64,000 bases of DNA, from the NCBI GenBank assembly GCA_030653545.1, contig JAURZE010000022.1:62001-126000 (forward strand), in the 5' to 3' direction. A program made the position numbers and the translations under genes. Shown here in pieces: positions 38,936-48,118 of the stretch (its first letter is position 1; each line of letters opens with the position of its first letter). The DNA is from Nitrospira sp. GTDB lineage: Bacteria; Nitrospirota; Nitrospiria; Nitrospirales; Nitrospiraceae. The notes beneath the pieces were generated by a model that saw only the letters and a program-made list of their open reading frames with translations, ran no database searches and was not told where the DNA came from.

Positions 38936-40022
38936 GTCAGAGTCAGATAAGAGCAGCCGGACAGAAGAGGCGACTGAGAAACGTAAGTCGCAGGCCCGGA
39001 CCGATGGACAGGTCGCCATGAGCCGCGACGTCGGGACTGCGGCGGTCCTTATAGGAGGGGTCGGATTTCTGGCAATCGGTGTGCCGATCGGACTGCGCCA
39101 ATTGACCGACGTGACGCGGCGCGGGCTGTCGTTGTCGTTCGATGAAACGTTCTGGAAAGCGCTGACGGTTGAACATATCCATACCATTGTCGTGCAGATC
39201 AGTGTGACGACGATGATTCTGATTCTACCCATTCTCGGCGTCGTGCTGTTCATGGGGACCGGCGCATCACTGGCGCAAACAGGATTTATGTGGCGGCCGA
39301 ACGCGCTGCAGCCGAATTTCGGCAAGCTCAATCCGCTCAAGGGGTTGGGCAAACTGTTTTCCACCAGGTCGGTGATGGAGCTCGTCAAGGGTCTCGTGAA
39401 GATTGCCATCATCATGGCGGTGGCTCTCTTTACCGCCCGTCGCGATCTGCTCATGGTACCAGGCCTCATGGATTACGACCTGCCGGCGGCGATCGAAATG
39501 GCCGGGCACCTCACGCTAAAAGTGGCGACGGGTGTCGTGGGCGCATTGGCCGTCCTCGCCGCCGTGGACTACATATACCAACGGTTTGAGTGGTCCCGTG
39601 ACCTACGCATGACCAAAGAAGAAGTGAAGGAAGAGCACAAGGCATCGGAAGGCGATCCGTTAGTCCGTGGCCGTATCCGATCTGCGCAACGCGATCTTGC
39701 CAAGAAACGCATGATGGCGGCGGTGAAGACCGCCGATGTCGTGGTCACCAACCCCACGCACCTGGCGGTAGCGTTGAAGTATGACGCCACCCAAAAGGCC
39801 GCTCCGTTCGTGGTGGCCAAGGGGGCTGGCTTTATCGCGGAGCGTATTCGCGAACTGGCTCGTCATCATGGAGTGGCGGTGGTCGAAAATAAGCTGGTGG
39901 CCAGAACGCTGTACCGGTTGGTCGATATCGGAAAAGAAATTCCGTCGAATTTATATCGCGCCGTCGCCGAAATTCTGGCCTTTGTCTACCGGGCCAGAGG
40001 GATCAACCCCGGACAGTTATAA
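38928..40022 (+). CDS. flhB: Flagellar export switch protein FlhB
   Basis: 364 aa, GTG start coupled to fliR. Four TM helices (about 33-55, 90-112, 145-165, 185-210), then the cytoplasmic domain with the autocleavage site N275-P-T-H. Controls the substrate switch from rod/hook to filament together with FliK. Confidence 0.96.
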   Translation: MAESESDKSSRTEEATEKRKSQARTDGQVAMSRDVGTAAVLIGGVGFLAIGVPIGLRQLTDVTRRGLSLSFDETFWKALTVEHIHTIVVQISVTTMILILPILGVVLFMGTGASLAQTGFMWRPNALQPNFGKLNPLKGLGKLFSTRSVMELVKGLVKIAIIMAVALFTARRDLLMVPGLMDYDLPAAIEMAGHLTLKVATGVVGALAVLAAVDYIYQRFEWSRDLRMTKEEVKEEHKASEGDPLVRGRIRSAQRDLAKKRMMAAVKTADVVVTNPTHLAVALKYDATQKAAPFVVAKGAGFIAERIRELARHHGVAVVENKLVARTLYRLVDIGKEIPSNLYRAVAEILAFVYRARGINPGQL

Positions 40023-40037
40023 GAAGGGCTGTATTAC

Positions 40038-42140
40038 ATGGCATCCACGACAACTGTGTCTCCAGTCGAGCATCCACCACTCCTTAAGCATCCCGACATC
40101 GTCATGTCCGTGAGTGTCGTCGGTGTGCTCATGGTCATGCTGTTACCGCTTCCGCGGTTTCTATTGGACCTGTTGCTCAGCTTCGACATCACGATTTCCA
40201 TCATCATTTTGCTGGTGGGACTACAGGTCCGCCGGCCGATGGACTTTTCGGTATTCCCTTCGATTCTCCTGATGGTCACGCTCCTCCGGCTGTCCCTGAA
40301 TATTGCGTCGACCCGCCTGATTCTGTTGCATGGCAATGAGGGGGCGGCGGCGGCAGGGGAAGTCATCCGCACGTTCGGCACCTTTGTCGTCGGCGGAAAT
40401 TACACCGTCGGTCTCGTGGTCTTTGCCATCCTGGTGATCATCAATTTCGTCGTCGTCACCAAGGGTGCCGGCCGCGTCGCTGAAGTCGCCGCCCGCTTCA
40501 CGTTGGATGCCATGCCTGGTAAGCAGATGGCCATCGACGCCGACTTGAACGCCGGCCTCATCAAAGAAGATGAAGCCAGACGGCGGCGGAAGGATATCGC
40601 GGAAGAGGCCGACTTTTATGGAGCCATGGACGGTGCCAGCAAGTTTGTGCGAGGGGACGCGGTCGCGGCCGTCATCATTGTGGTGGTGAATATCGTCGGC
40701 GGGCTGACCATCGGCATTCTGCAGCAGGGCATGAGCCCAGGCCTGGCGGCGCAAACGTACACGCTCTTGACTGTCGGCGAAGGCCTGGTCGCTCAAATTC
40801 CGGCCCTCATCGTCTCGACCGCCACCGGTATGATCGTGACGCGCGCGGCCTCAGAGAACGATCTTGGCGCGGAGATGACACAGCAACTCCTCAATTCACA
40901 CCGAGCTGTGGGAACGGCCGGAGGAATCCTGCTGGCCCTCGGCCTGGTGCCGGGGCTGCCGCATCTGGCCTTCCTGGTCCTCGGAGCCGGCGTGTGCTGG
41001 ATCGCCTACCATCTCTATCAACGGGAGCAGACGCCGGAGACTCAGGCTCCTCCGCCCGTAACCGCAAAGGTTGAAGAACCGGTCGCCCACATCGCGCCGC
41101 TCGATCTCATGGAAGTGCAAGTGGGATACGGCCTGATCAACCTCGTTGAAGGCACGCAGGGCAATACGCTCCTGGAGCGCATCAAGGGTCTGCGGCGGCA
41201 GTTTGCCGAATCCATGGGATTTGTCGTTCCTCCCATTCATATCCGGGACAATTTGCAACTGCGCCCGAATGAATACGCGATCATGCTCAAAGGCGTTGAA
41301 GTCGCCAAGGCTGAAGTGCTTCCGGGCCATGTGCTGGCGATCGATCCCGGCACGGCGCAACGTGGGATGGTCCAAGGCATTCCCACCAAGGAACCGGCCT
41401 TCGGTTTGCCGGCATTGTGGGTCGTTGAGGACCAGCGCGAGCAGGCCCAGATGGCCGGCTATACCGTCGTCGATGCCAGCTCGGCCATCACCACGCATCT
41501 GTCCGAAATCATCAAACGGCACGGTCATGAATTGTTGGGCCGGCAGGAAGCCCAAGCCTTGCTCGACGAAGTCGGGAGGACGCATCCCAAGCTGGTGGAA
41601 GAACTCATTCCGACCATGGTCTCCCTGGGTACGGTGGTCCGGATCTTGGGCAATCTTCTCAAGGAGGGGATTCCCATCCGGGATATTCGGTCCATCCTGG
41701 AGGCCATTGCCGATCATGCCATGACGACCAAGGATGCCGAACTGTTGACGGAAATGGCCCGCCAATCACTGGCCCGGACCATTACCAAGCAGTATCAGGC
41801 GCCGGACGGCTCGCTCCCGGTCATTACACTCGATCCGCGCCTCGATCGAACGCTGGCGGAGCAAGCGTCAATATTGCCGCAGGGCGCCATGCTGAATCTG
41901 GATCCCGCGCTGTCGCACAAACTTCTGACAGCGCTCAAGCAATCAGCGGAACGCGTGGCTGCGCGCGGCCAGCAGCCGATTCTGCTCTGTTCCCCGGCCG
42001 TGCGACGACACTTGCGACGATTGACGGACCGGCTCTTGCACTCTGTTCCGGTGATCGGACTGAATGAAATCGATGCCATGGTGCGCTTGCAGTCGCTGGA
42101 TACCATCCGGCTCGACTCAGAGCTCCCACAACCGTCGTGA
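40038..42140 (+). CDS. flhA: Flagellar export apparatus protein FlhA
   Basis: 700 aa. Eight TM helices in residues 1-330, with the FHIPEP-family signature in the loop (TKGAGRVAEVAARFTLDAMPGKQMAIDADLNAG, split by normal residues), and a four-subdomain cytoplasmic part (345-695) that forms the nonameric ring binding FliJ and chaperones. Confidence 0.97.
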   Translation: MASTTTVSPVEHPPLLKHPDIVMSVSVVGVLMVMLLPLPRFLLDLLLSFDITISIIILLVGLQVRRPMDFSVFPSILLMVTLLRLSLNIASTRLILLHGNEGAAAAGEVIRTFGTFVVGGNYTVGLVVFAILVIINFVVVTKGAGRVAEVAARFTLDAMPGKQMAIDADLNAGLIKEDEARRRRKDIAEEADFYGAMDGASKFVRGDAVAAVIIVVVNIVGGLTIGILQQGMSPGLAAQTYTLLTVGEGLVAQIPALIVSTATGMIVTRAASENDLGAEMTQQLLNSHRAVGTAGGILLALGLVPGLPHLAFLVLGAGVCWIAYHLYQREQTPETQAPPPVTAKVEEPVAHIAPLDLMEVQVGYGLINLVEGTQGNTLLERIKGLRRQFAESMGFVVPPIHIRDNLQLRPNEYAIMLKGVEVAKAEVLPGHVLAIDPGTAQRGMVQGIPTKEPAFGLPALWVVEDQREQAQMAGYTVVDASSAITTHLSEIIKRHGHELLGRQEAQALLDEVGRTHPKLVEELIPTMVSLGTVVRILGNLLKEGIPIRDIRSILEAIADHAMTTKDAELLTEMARQSLARTITKQYQAPDGSLPVITLDPRLDRTLAEQASILPQGAMLNLDPALSHKLLTALKQSAERVAARGQQPILLCSPAVRRHLRRLTDRLLHSVPVIGLNEIDAMVRLQSLDTIRLDSELPQPS

Positions 42141-42148
42141 GGTGAATC

Positions 42149-43555
42149 ATGAAAGTGAAAACGTTTCATGCCTTGACCATGCAGGATGCGATTCGAGCGA
42201 TCAAGGAAGAGCTGGGGCCGGATGCCGTCATTCTTTCATCCAAGGAAGTGCATCAAGGCGGCCGGTTGATGAGTTATTTCAATAAGCCGGTCTTGGAGGT
42301 CATGGCGGCGGCCGAATATGATCCGTTGCCCCGGATCAAGCCGTCGCGGGATACATCGGCCCCGAGCGAGCCACGGAAAGCTTCGCAGGCGCCATCTTCG
42401 GCCAGCACATGGACCCAGCCGGTCGGGCCGGAAGTCTTTCGTGACACCCTGCAGGGAATGTTAGCGCAACCAGCATCTGCATCTCATGTGTATGGCATGA
42501 ATCAGCCGCCGGTGACGGCTCCTGCGCCTCGGCAGACACGCCCGACTGCGCCGCGTTCATCGGATATCAAACAGAGTCGTTTACAAGATCTGCGCAAAGA
42601 CTTACGCGAGTTAAGCCGGGAGATCGGCGCGTCTTTGCCGGCGGCCTCACAATCGTTGAGTCAACATGCGGAGCCGGCCATCGCATCGTTGTGCCGCAAT
42701 CTTGTGGCACAAGGGCTGCGCCCGTCGAGCGCCGACAGGATCGGACGGTCCGTGGGCGTGGAACTGGCTCGTCGCAACTCGACGGCGCCGTACGACCTGC
42801 AGCATGCGTTGGCGAAGTGCCTGGCTCAGGACATGCGCGTGAGCGGATCTCTGCTCTCCGGTCAGGGAGATCGGACTATCGCCATGATGATCGGAACAAA
42901 CGGGGCCGGCAAGACGGCCGCGATCACAAAGCTGGCAACCCACTATCAGTTGGAAGAAAAGAAGTCCGTCGCCATTGTCTCGCTGGACACCTATCGATTG
43001 GCTTCAGTCGAGCAACTCCGGATGTATGCCGATGTGTTGGGTATTCCATGCGAATCGGCGATGTCTGCGAAGCAGGCTGCGGCCTATGTCCACAAGCATA
43101 CCGATGCCGATCTGATCCTGATCGATACGGCCGGTTTTGGAGAGAAAGATCTTGCCTTGGTGCATACCCTGCACCAGCTCCTCAAGACCGAACCGGAAGT
43201 GCAGACGCACGTTGTGGTCTCGGCCTCGACACGTGAGCAGGATTTGCAACGTCAGGTGGCGCAGATCCATGCGCTCCCGCTCTTGCGACTCCTGTTCAGC
43301 AAGCTCGATGAGACGGACTCCTTCGGCGCCCTGTACGAATTGAGTCACCAATCAGGCATTCCACTGTCCTATTGGAGCGCCGGTCAGCGGGTTCCAGAAG
43401 ATCTTGAAGTCGCGACGCCGCAACGGCTGGCCGAGCTTCTCGTCAGCCGTCGCTACACCGTTCCGTTCCGATCGTCGCTGGATTCTCAGGCTTCGGCGGA
43501 GCGGTCAGCGTTACGCAGCGCACACGAAGTGACCATGGACACTGTTACGCGGTAG
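42149..43555 (+). CDS. flhF: SRP-like GTPase FlhF
   Basis: 468 aa. N-terminal basic domain, then an NG-domain with P-loop G249-T-N-G-A-G-K-T256, DTAGF G3 motif (SRP GTPases usually have DTAGR) and SKLDE G4 motif. FlhF sets flagellar position, commonly polar, which suggests polar flagellation. Paired with FlhG, its GTPase-activating regulator, 11 nt downstream. Confidence 0.95.
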   Translation: MKVKTFHALTMQDAIRAIKEELGPDAVILSSKEVHQGGRLMSYFNKPVLEVMAAAEYDPLPRIKPSRDTSAPSEPRKASQAPSSASTWTQPVGPEVFRDTLQGMLAQPASASHVYGMNQPPVTAPAPRQTRPTAPRSSDIKQSRLQDLRKDLRELSREIGASLPAASQSLSQHAEPAIASLCRNLVAQGLRPSSADRIGRSVGVELARRNSTAPYDLQHALAKCLAQDMRVSGSLLSGQGDRTIAMMIGTNGAGKTAAITKLATHYQLEEKKSVAIVSLDTYRLASVEQLRMYADVLGIPCESAMSAKQAAAYVHKHTDADLILIDTAGFGEKDLALVHTLHQLLKTEPEVQTHVVVSASTREQDLQRQVAQIHALPLLRLLFSKLDETDSFGALYELSHQSGIPLSYWSAGQRVPEDLEVATPQRLAELLVSRRYTVPFRSSLDSQASAERSALRSAHEVTMDTVTR

Positions 43556-43566
43556 GAGGAAACACT

Positions 43567-44433
43567 ATGCAGAGCGGATCGTATACACCAACGGCAGGGG
43601 ACGTGTCGGAGCGAGCCTCGTCGCTGACGCACGTCATCGCCGTGGCCAGCGGCAAAGGCGGCGTGGGAAAGACCAACATCGTGGCCAATATGGCGATGGG
43701 ACTGAGTAAAGCAGGAAAGCGTGTCCTGGTCTTGGATGCCGACCTCGGATTGGGAAATCTGGATGTGCTGCTGGGTTTGGTTCCTGAGCATACGATCGAG
43801 CATGTGCTGGCCGGGACTCACTGCTTGGATGACGTGATTGTCGACGGTCCCGGTGGAATCCGGGTTTTGCCCGCCAGCTCCGGGGTGCCTCAGCTGACGG
43901 CATTGAGTGAATCGCAACAAATGTTGCTCATGGAGCAATTGGAGGCGGTCTCGCGGGACGTCGACGTCCTGCTGATCGATACCGGGGCGGGGATTTCGCC
44001 GAATGTCACCTTCTTTGCCTCCGCGGCTCAAGATACCATTGTCGTCGTGTCTCCCGAACCTACCTCCCTCACAGATGCCTACGCCCTGATTAAGGTGTTG
44101 ACCAGACAATATCGGGAACGTCGCTTCAAGGTGTTGGTCAACATGGCCAAGAGCCCGAGAGAAGCGGCTGAAGTGTTCAGAAAGCTCGACACCGCAGCGG
44201 ACCGGTTCCTGCATGTTGTCCTCGAATATGTCGGCTATATCCCTCAGGATGATTATGTTCCGCTCGCTGTGAAGCAGCAAAAGGCTTTGCTGGAGCTGTT
44301 TCCAGGCTCGCCGGCGGCCCTGGCGCTGACGCGGCTCGCTGGGCAAGTTTTGCAGTGGCCGAAGCCGAATTTTCCTAAGAGCGCTGTGCAGCTGTTGTGG
44401 CAACGCTTACTTCAGACCACCGCAGTCATGTGA
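43567..44433 (+). CDS. flhG: MinD-like ATPase FlhG/FleN
   Basis: 288 aa. Deviant Walker A begins at residue 29 (GKGGVGKTN), with switch regions DADLGLGNLDVLLG and IDTGAG. C-terminal amphipathic region. Limits flagellar number, works with FlhF, and in Pseudomonas (FleN) antagonises FleQ. With a FleQ-like activator in the same cluster, that antagonism is plausible here. Confidence 0.95.
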   Translation: MQSGSYTPTAGDVSERASSLTHVIAVASGKGGVGKTNIVANMAMGLSKAGKRVLVLDADLGLGNLDVLLGLVPEHTIEHVLAGTHCLDDVIVDGPGGIRVLPASSGVPQLTALSESQQMLLMEQLEAVSRDVDVLLIDTGAGISPNVTFFASAAQDTIVVVSPEPTSLTDAYALIKVLTRQYRERRFKVLVNMAKSPREAAEVFRKLDTAADRFLHVVLEYVGYIPQDDYVPLAVKQQKALLELFPGSPAALALTRLAGQVLQWPKPNFPKSAVQLLWQRLLQTTAVM

Positions 44434-44455
44434 TGGAGTCAAAGGCATACTTACT

Positions 44456-45205
44456 ATGAGTAAAACGGCAGTTCATCGTGTTCATCAAGCGATTCCCAGC
44501 GGCGATGCTCATCGGGAGCAACTGATCAAAGAATTTGCGCATGTGATTCGGGCAATGGCCCATCGCCTGGCCTTTCGATTGCCCGCGTACCTGGATGCCG
44601 AGGATTTGATCTCCGTCGGGACCATCGGCCTGATGGATGCGATGGAGAAATACGACCCCAATCGAGAAGCGAAATTCAAGACCTATGCGGAGTTCAGGAT
44701 TCGCGGCGCCATGTTGGACGAGATCCGCTCGATGGATTGGATTCCACGATCCGTACACGAACGCATCGGCCTCCTGCAAAAGACCCATATCACGTTGTTG
44801 AATCGACTGGGACGCCCTCCGTTGGATGAAGAAGTGGCGTCCGAACTCAAGATGCCCCTGGAGGAACTCGACGACTTTATCTCGCGGGCCCGAGGGGCCG
44901 TGATGATCAGTATCGACGACCTGGGACTTCAAGAGCCGGATGGACACAAAGTCGTCAAGATGCTCGCCGATACGCATCACCCGGATCCCTTGTCCACGTT
45001 AGTGAACGAGCGAGAGCGCGAAGCGATCGGCGATGCCATTCAAGGATTGCCTGAAAAAGAACGGCTGGTCCTGACCCTCTACTATTATGAAGAACTGACG
45101 ATGAAGGAAATCGGCGAGCTGTTGAAAGTCACGGAGTCCCGTGTGTGCCAAATTCACACCAAGGCCATCCTCCGACTGAAAGCCTTTCTTCATGCTGACG
45201 GGTAG
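44456..45205 (+). CDS. fliA: Flagellar sigma factor FliA (sigma-28)
   Basis: 249 aa. Region 2 (YLDAEDLISVGTIGLMDAMEKYDP), region 3 (GRPPLDEEVASEL), region 4 HTH (LTMKEIGELLKVTESRVCQIHTKAILRLK). Drives late flagellar genes; held by FlgM (encoded at 51590) until the hook is complete. Last core gene of the fliL operon. Confidence 0.96.
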   Translation: MSKTAVHRVHQAIPSGDAHREQLIKEFAHVIRAMAHRLAFRLPAYLDAEDLISVGTIGLMDAMEKYDPNREAKFKTYAEFRIRGAMLDEIRSMDWIPRSVHERIGLLQKTHITLLNRLGRPPLDEEVASELKMPLEELDDFISRARGAVMISIDDLGLQEPDGHKVVKMLADTHHPDPLSTLVNEREREAIGDAIQGLPEKERLVLTLYYYEELTMKEIGELLKVTESRVCQIHTKAILRLKAFLHADG

Positions 45206-45376
45206 GGCCCGACGGAAACCGCAGGGGAGCGACTCGCTTGCCTTCAGGCAGCCTTTCCCGTGATTGTTCGTGACGGTTGGTGCCGGATTGCATCCTTCCC
45301 CTAGCAGGGCTTCAGTTCTCTCTCTGAATAGCCGAGACAGAGGCATCACTTAGAAGGATGTCTCCGCCTCTCATTC

Positions 45377-46321
45377 ATGGATAGAGAACAGCCTCCATCA
45401 ACTCGCTCGACGACCCTCAGTGCTTCCGTCGGATACCGCGGGCCATTCACCCTGGGTCTCTCCCGCCTGGGTCGTTCTCGCTCAAGAGTCAGCGTATCGT
45501 CTCGCTCGAAGGCCATCTGTTATTTTGCGCTAGCCCTCACGACCGGCCTAGTGGCTGCTCAATGGCTCATGAATTCACCGGGGAGAACCCCTTCCGGCAC
45601 GAGCATCGGCAGCTCTCTGGGCAGTGCGTCCCTCATCGCTCCCGAATTACTCGTTGGCGGAGTAGGACTGTTCGTAAGCATCAGCCTCAGCCTTGCCGGA
45701 ATATGGTATTGGCCGTTTGGCCGGCGAACCAGACGCCAGCCCCGTGAAGACAGTTTGGCGGCATACGACCACGTGACAGGCCTGCCCACGCTACGCCTCT
45801 TCACCGTGCTTCTCGAACAAGGGCTCACTCGGGCATCGAATATGGGCCGCAGTATCGGCGTCCTCGTTGCAGATCTTCATCAATTTCGTCCGCTTCCGAC
45901 CTCCATACCCACTCCCAATATCTCCAATATCTCGTTGATCGTGCGCGTGCAGGCCGCCCGCATCAAGAGCGCGCTGCCCTCGAACCATACCGTTGCCCGG
46001 ATCGGCGACCGGCGTTTTGCCATCCTGATTGAAAACGTGGTCGCACGGGAGGAGATCGATACGCTCGCACAGAATATTTATCGCACGATGTCGCTACCCC
46101 TGATGATTGAAGGACAGGAGGTCCTGTTGACCTGTCAGATTGGGGGAGCAATGTATGCCTCCTCTGGCGCATCAGGAGAAACCTTGCTGAGTCAGGCCGT
46201 CAAATCACTCGCCCTCGCGACCTCTGAGAATCCCATCCGGTTTTCCGATTCCCTCACTGCCGCACCCAGCCCATCTTCCATGGCGATGCAATCAGCTCCC
46301 AGCGAATCCCTTTTGCACTAG
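45377..46321 (+). CDS. Membrane protein with degenerate GGDEF domain
   Basis: 314 aa. Ser/Arg-rich N-tail, two TM helices (about 43-62 and 88-108), then a GGDEF-fold domain (125-295; AYDHVTGLPTLRLF is the usual opening). The active-site signature is lost: the loop expected to read GG(D/E)EF reads I-G-D-R-R-F. It should not synthesise c-di-GMP. It may bind nucleotide or act as a scaffold. 171 nt after fliA, possibly with its own promoter, although none convincing is seen. Confidence 0.75.
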   Translation: MDREQPPSTRSTTLSASVGYRGPFTLGLSRLGRSRSRVSVSSRSKAICYFALALTTGLVAAQWLMNSPGRTPSGTSIGSSLGSASLIAPELLVGGVGLFVSISLSLAGIWYWPFGRRTRRQPREDSLAAYDHVTGLPTLRLFTVLLEQGLTRASNMGRSIGVLVADLHQFRPLPTSIPTPNISNISLIVRVQAARIKSALPSNHTVARIGDRRFAILIENVVAREEIDTLAQNIYRTMSLPLMIEGQEVLLTCQIGGAMYASSGASGETLLSQAVKSLALATSENPIRFSDSLTAAPSPSSMAMQSAPSESLLH

Positions 46322-46395
46322 GCAACTTCTACCTCGTCAGCGGAAGTATTCGCCGATCGAAGGAGAGACCGTGTCCGGTTCTCTTTCCGTCAGAC

Positions 46396-46414
46396 CGTCG
46401 ACTTTTTGACAGCC
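46396..46414 (+). promoter_or_regulatory. FleQ-type box upstream of flgF
   Basis: CGTCGACTTTTTGACAGCC. The core GTCGACTTTTTGAC (46397-46410) has the GTC-N8-GAC spacing; 14 of 19 positions match the fliL box. It lies 67 bp before the -24 element. Confidence 0.5.
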
Positions 46415-46481
46415 TGCCAGATTCCCCAGCATTTCTTACTTCCCACATCGAACAGGCCTACGCCGTCTGAGTGTCACGGCC

Positions 46482-46497
46482 TGGCATGCACGTTGCT
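46482..46497 (+). promoter_or_regulatory. Sigma-54 promoter for flgF operon
   Basis: TGGCATGCACGTTGCT, near-perfect, 39 nt before the GTG start of flgF. Nearly identical to the flgB promoter. Confidence 0.8.
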
Positions 46498-46536
46498 GTA
46501 TCTCCTTGCGAAACGAACTACCAAGGAGCCAAGACC

Positions 46537-47307
46537 GTGAATCGAGGTATCTATCCAATTCTCTCAGGAGCCCTGGCGCACGAACGCCGGATGCAAGTCT
46601 TTGCGAACAACATGGCGAACGTCAACACCGCCGGGTTTAAGCAGGATGAGCAGACCTTCAAAGCGGTCTTCCCCAAGGCGCATCTTGCGATTCCCGCAAT
46701 TCCAGGAACCGTGTCTCTCGCCAATCAGATCGTGGCCAAACCCTTCGGCCCGACTGAACGCGTGTATGCGGCTCCCAATACAGTCAAAACAACCTATGAC
46801 GCGGGACGCATTCGGCTGACCGGAAATCCCCTGGATCTCGCCATCCAAGGCCGCGGCTTCTTAGAAGTCAAAACCCCTCAAGGCACACGCTATACCCGCA
46901 ACGGCATGCTTTCTCTGGATAACCAACGCCGGCTTGTCACGAATCTCGGGTATCCGGTGATGGGCACGAAGGGGGAATTGAAGATTCCCGTCGGGAAAAT
47001 GGATATTTCCAATCAGGGCGAAATCAAGGTCAACGGCAATCCCGTCGGCACCATCAAGGTCATGGATTTTCCCGACTCCAACATGCCGCAAAAGTACGCG
47101 GAAGGCATGTTCATCTCCGATAAGGGGTTCCCTGCAAAAGCTCCCCAAGTCCAGGTCGGGCACATCGAAGATTCCAACGTCAATTCTATCGGTGAAATGG
47201 TCAAGATGATCGAGGGCATGCGCGGATATGAATCGGCTCAGAAGTTGATTCAAACCCTGGACCGGATGGCTGAAACGGCCATTCAAGAAGTCGGACGAGT
47301 GGCTTAG
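46537..47307 (+). CDS. flgF: Flagellar basal-body rod protein FlgF
   Basis: 256 aa from GTG 46537, fixed by AAGGAG 8 nt upstream and by the sigma-54 promoter lying downstream of the earlier in-frame ATG at 46471. N-terminal rod signature (NNMANVNTAGFKQDEQTF) and C-terminal coiled coil (VNSIGEMVKMIEGMRGYES). Proximal rod protein. Confidence 0.93.
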   Translation: MNRGIYPILSGALAHERRMQVFANNMANVNTAGFKQDEQTFKAVFPKAHLAIPAIPGTVSLANQIVAKPFGPTERVYAAPNTVKTTYDAGRIRLTGNPLDLAIQGRGFLEVKTPQGTRYTRNGMLSLDNQRRLVTNLGYPVMGTKGELKIPVGKMDISNQGEIKVNGNPVGTIKVMDFPDSNMPQKYAEGMFISDKGFPAKAPQVQVGHIEDSNVNSIGEMVKMIEGMRGYESAQKLIQTLDRMAETAIQEVGRVA

Positions 47308-47316
47308 GAGGCGATT

Positions 47317-48108
47317 ATGATTCGGGCAATGTGGACAGCCGCCACCGGAATGACGGCACAACAGATCAACGTGGATACCGTGGCCCACAACCTGGCCAAC
47401 GTCAACACCAACTCGTTCAAGCGCAGCCGGGCGGAGTTTGCTGATCTGCTCTACCAAATCCAGCGCTTGCCGGGCACCAGCGCATCCAACGTGGGCGTCT
47501 TTCCCGTGGGCATTCAAGTCGGCGCCGGTGTTCGCCCCACGACCGTCTCAAAGGAATGGCTCCAGGGGAACATGCGTCAGACCAACAACGACCTGGATAT
47601 CGCAATCGATGGACCGGGGTTCTTTCAAGTCTCCAGACCGGATGGCACCATCATGTACACCAGGAACGGGTCATTCAAGCGCGACAACGTCGGCAACTTG
47701 GTCACGGGCGACGGTGACTTGTTGAATCCCGTGATTACCATTCCTTCCGGGGCCTTGAAAATGGATATCGGCCAGGACGGGACCGTCTCCGTCTTGCTCC
47801 CTGGCGTGACGCAGGCTTCCCAGGTCGGCCAGATTCAATTGACGCGATTCGACAATCCGGCCGGACTCGTGGCGATGGGAAACAATCTGTTCATCGACAG
47901 CTTTGCGTCGGGCCCTCCGACCCAAGGGACCGGCGGATTCTCCACCGGATTCGGGACCATTCAGCAGGGCTTCCTGGAAAGTTCGAACGTCAACCTGGCC
48001 GAAGAAATGGTCAATATGATCATTGCGCAGCGGAGCTATGAAATTAACTCGAAAACGATTCAAGCGTCTGACGAGATGATGTCCATCGCGAACAATCTCA
48101 GACGATAA
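47317..48108 (+). CDS. flgG: Flagellar distal rod protein FlgG
   Basis: 263 aa, standard length. HNLANVNTNSFKRSRAEFAD at the N-terminus and SSNVNLAEEMVNMIIAQRSY at the C-terminus are FlgG hallmarks. Distal rod. 9 nt after flgF with AGGAGG. Confidence 0.97.
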   Translation: MIRAMWTAATGMTAQQINVDTVAHNLANVNTNSFKRSRAEFADLLYQIQRLPGTSASNVGVFPVGIQVGAGVRPTTVSKEWLQGNMRQTNNDLDIAIDGPGFFQVSRPDGTIMYTRNGSFKRDNVGNLVTGDGDLLNPVITIPSGALKMDIGQDGTVSVLLPGVTQASQVGQIQLTRFDNPAGLVAMGNNLFIDSFASGPPTQGTGGFSTGFGTIQQGFLESSNVNLAEEMVNMIIAQRSYEINSKTIQASDEMMSIANNLRR

Positions 48109-48118
48109 GGAAGAAGCC

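Noticed and set aside
43486-44403. Minus-strand open frame of 305 codons over flhG
   Set aside because: Antisense shadow of a well-conserved MinD-like ATPase.
45275-45300. GG...TTGCA sequence after fliA resembling a sigma-54 promoter
   Set aside because: The GG-GC spacing is one base too short.
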